Below are positions 37,894-39,508 of a DNA stretch of 39,508 nucleotides, piece after piece. The position numbers and the translations under genes were made by a program. Location of the stretch: contig NZ_CYPR01000251.1 in NCBI RefSeq assembly GCF_001408515.1, forward strand, positions 1-39,508. Reading direction: 5' to 3'. Position 1 is the stretch's first letter. Each line of letters begins with the position of its first letter. The stretch is from Jannaschia seosinensis. GTDB lineage: Bacteria; Pseudomonadota; Alphaproteobacteria; Rhodobacterales; Rhodobacteraceae. The notes beneath the pieces were generated by a model that saw only the letters and a program-made list of their open reading frames with translations, was not told where the DNA came from and did no database searches.

Positions 37894-38836
37894 CTACCTC
37901 CGCTCCAGCCGCAACAGGATTCCGTCCCGGGCCCGCACCGTCAGATGCGCCACCGGAACGGGCGGCGCGCCAACGGCCTCCACGCGAAACGCCCCCACCA
38001 GCCGCGCCAGCAGCAGGATTCCCTCGGCCATGGCAAACCCGGCACCGGTGCAGACCCGCGGGCCGGCGGAAAACGGGATGTAGGCCCGCCGCTCGCTTTC
38101 CTTCGTCGCCTCACGCCGCCATCTCCCGGGGTCGAAGCCATCCGGATTCTCCCACAGCCGTTCGTGCCGGTGAAGATGCCACGGGCTCAGCACGCATTGC
38201 GCCCCAACGGGTGCGGTGCGCCCGCGGAACGTCTCGGGCCGCCTCGTCTCGCGCACCATCATCGGCACAGGCGGATAGAGGCGCAGCGTTTCGCGGAACA
38301 CGGCGCGCGTGAAGGACAGGCCGGAAAGATCGGAAAACGCGAAGCTTTCCCAATCCCGAGCGGCCTCGACGGCAACCCGCTCCTGCGCCTCCGGGTGCGT
38401 CGCCAGAAGATACAGCGCCCAAGCCAGCGCGGAGGCGGAGGTCTCGTGCCCGGCAAGGAAAAAGATCGCCACCTGATCCACCATCTCCTCCGTCAACAGG
38501 CACTGGCCCGTCTCAGGATCGGGCTGCGTCATGATCTTGGTGGACAGATCGTCCGGCGCCGTGCCCGCCGCGATCTGCGCGGCCCGCATCTCGACCAGCG
38601 CCGCAAGAGCGGACCGGATCGACGCCGCCGCCTGTCGCGTCCGGCGCCGATGAAAGCGCGGCATCCAACGGGGCAGCGGCAGCAACGCGCCCGCATTCAG
38701 AAGCGGTTGTGTCCGCTGATAAACGTGGAACTCCCGGAACACCTGCGCGGCAAGCCTGTCCTCGATCGGGACCGAGAAGAGCGTGCGAAACATGACGTCG
38801 GCCGCGGCATAGCTCGCCACCTCCTCCACCTCGCAT
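37894..38836 (-). pseudogene. Cytochrome P450 truncated at the N-terminus by an IS insertion
   Basis: About 310 residues of a P450 remain, from CEVEEVASYAAADVMFRTLF to the natural C-terminus. The oxygen-binding I-helix (FFLAGHETSASALAW), the ExxR motif (FRETLRLYPPVP) and the heme-cysteine loop (FSAGPRVCTGAGFA) are intact. Some 110-140 N-terminal residues expected for the family are missing, because the frame runs into the end of an IS256-type element at about 38837. A fused frame continues into the IS to an ATG at 38949, but its first 35 or so residues are IS sequence. Without its N-terminal substrate and membrane parts the protein is unlikely to work. The lost part should lie beyond the other IS end. 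Confidence 0.85.
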
Positions 38837-38883
38837 GGTACTGTACCCTCAGGTCTGGAAATTCGCTTGAGACGCGGGGCGTG

Positions 38884-38915
38884 AGCTCGTGCTGGGGCGC
38901 CCCCCAGCACGAGCT
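38884..38915 (+). other. Perfect 14-bp hairpin in the IS leader
   Basis: Arms 38884-38897 (AGCTCGTGCTGGGG) and 38902-38915 are exact inverted repeats with a four-base loop, 50 bases before the transposase ATG. IS elements often carry such structures to block translation when transcribed from outside; that role is inferred. Confidence 0.65.
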
Positions 38916-38965
38916 GCCCATTCTGATATTCCATGGAGTTGCAACACAACCATGGAGAAGAACGA

Positions 38966-39508
38966 ATGAACAGGCGGAAGGATACGGCGCTTGAGGCGGT
39001 CTTGGAACAGTTGATCGAGCACGGGCCCGGCGAGATCGCATCGGTGTTCGCGCGGGCTTTCGAGCTGGCGATGCAGATCGAACGGGAGCGGTTTCTCGGC
39101 GCGAGCCATTATGAGCGCACGCCCGAGCGTCACGGCTATGCCACCGGCTACAAACCCAAGCGGATCGACACGCCTGCGGGCACGGTGAGCGTGCAGGTGC
39201 CCAAGACTGCCGGGCATGGGGAAGAGCCGTTCTATCCGCAATCCCTCGAGCGCGGGCGGCGGTCGGTTCGGTCCGTCATGCTGGCGGTGGCCGAGATGTA
39301 CGTCAAAGGCGTCTCCACGCGTGACGCCGAGGCTGTCATGCGCGAGTTCGGGATCGAGAGCCTGTCGTCCTCGCAGGTCAGCCGGGCTGCCAAGCTGCTC
39401 GACGACGAACTGGAGGCATGGCGCAACCGCCCTCTGGGCCAGGTAAAATACCTCATCCTCGATGCCCGGTACGAGAAGATGCGCCACGGCGGGGTGGTGC
39501 GCGATGCT
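38966..39508 (+). CDS. IS256-family (Mutator-like) transposase, N-terminal 181 residues
   Basis: The frame from the ATG at 38966 (MNRRKDTALEAVLEQLI) is open to the window end. It has the typical N-terminal part of IS256 transposases: FARAFELAMQIERERFLGAS, YERTPERHGYATGYKPKRI, VSVQVPKTAG, the helical region EMYVKGVSTRDAEAVMREFG, and the first catalytic aspartate in YLILDARYEKMRHGG. The other two catalytic residues lie outside the window. GGAG seven bases upstream supports the start. No frameshift is seen in this part, so the copy may be active. Confidence 0.92.
   Translation, partial: MNRRKDTALEAVLEQLIEHGPGEIASVFARAFELAMQIERERFLGASHYERTPERHGYATGYKPKRIDTPAGTVSVQVPKTAGHGEEPFYPQSLERGRRSVRSVMLAVAEMYVKGVSTRDAEAVMREFGIESLSSSQVSRAAKLLDDELEAWRNRPLGQVKYLILDARYEKMRHGGVVRDA

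Larger units (their letters stand above)
38837..39508 (+). mobile_element. IS256-family insertion sequence (left part, runs off window)
   Basis: The element begins at about 38837 (GGTACTGTACCCTCAGGTC), just where P450 coding stops, carries a 14-base hairpin leader and a transposase gene, and continues past the right edge. The exact terminal repeat and the target duplication cannot be confirmed because the other end is missing. The left boundary is good to within roughly five bases. Confidence 0.8.

Noticed and set aside
38849-38949. The P450 frame starting at the ATG at 38949 as a native full gene
   Set aside because: The first 35 or so codons are IS-end sequence, including the 14-base hairpin, and the remaining P450 lacks its normal N-terminal third.
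38952-38969. Five-codon leader (MEKNE) overlapping the transposase ATG
   Set aside because: It merely contains the ribosome binding site GGAG of the transposase and has no site of its own.
1-39508. CRISPR arrays, rRNA or tmRNA/RNase P/SRP RNA
   Set aside because: I saw no regularly spaced repeats and none of the core motifs of these RNAs.

Overview
The window looks like a chromosomal segment from a GC-rich alphaproteobacterium of the Rhodobacterales (Roseobacter-type Rhodobacteraceae). Supporting points are the gene families (class II NrdJ of about 1,225 residues, LpxI instead of LpxH, tandem PhnE permeases, DUF1206, DUF192), the gene order frr-uppS-cdsA-dxr-rseP-bamA-skp-fabZ-lpxA-lpxI-lpxB, and dense start/stop overlaps. 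I cannot name a genus. Both ends lie inside insertion-sequence genes (IS1380-like at the left, IS256-like at the right), as happens when a contig breaks at multicopy repeats.

Layout. (1) 1-488: transposase fragment and the leader of a cyanophycin locus. (2) 489-7424, plus strand: cyanophycinase cphB, cyanophycin synthetase cphA, an ATP-grasp ligase-like protein and a CocE/NonD (S15-type) hydrolase. The last two have no known role beside cphA, which makes this the most interesting unit. (3) 7427-9524: a YqaA/DedA-like membrane protein and a secreted glycerophosphodiester phosphodiesterase. (4) 9565-13872, minus strand: phnD-phnC-phnE-phnE and a class IIA HAD phosphatase-like gene, a phosphorus-uptake unit without C-P lyase. 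(5) 13873-15475: about 1.35 kb with no convincing gene, then tRNA-Arg(CCG). (6) 15476-27791, minus strand: the envelope cluster from pyrH to lpxB, covering UMP kinase, ribosome recycling, undecaprenyl and CDP-diacylglycerol lipids, MEP isoprenoids, RseP, BamA, Skp and lipid A. It contains an unusually small membrane-protein gene between rseP and bamA, and lpxD is absent from its usual place. (7) 27905-29680, plus strand: miaA and a DUF1206 membrane protein. (8) 29790-33467, minus strand: nrdJ with a candidate NrdR palindrome and a DnaA box upstream. (9) 33990-35219, minus strand: tRNA-Pro(TGG), a DUF192 protein and pdxH. (10) 35303-37873, plus strand: fabI, two LysE-family exporters and a gpt-like phosphoribosyltransferase. 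(11) 37894-39508: a cytochrome P450 that has lost its N-terminal part to an IS256-family insertion.

Most of the window is core housekeeping. The accessory or unusual parts are the cyanophycin-associated cluster, the phosphonate/phosphodiester block, the empty region beside tRNA-Arg, and the IS-disrupted P450. Calls rest on reading motifs and gene order only; no database search was run.
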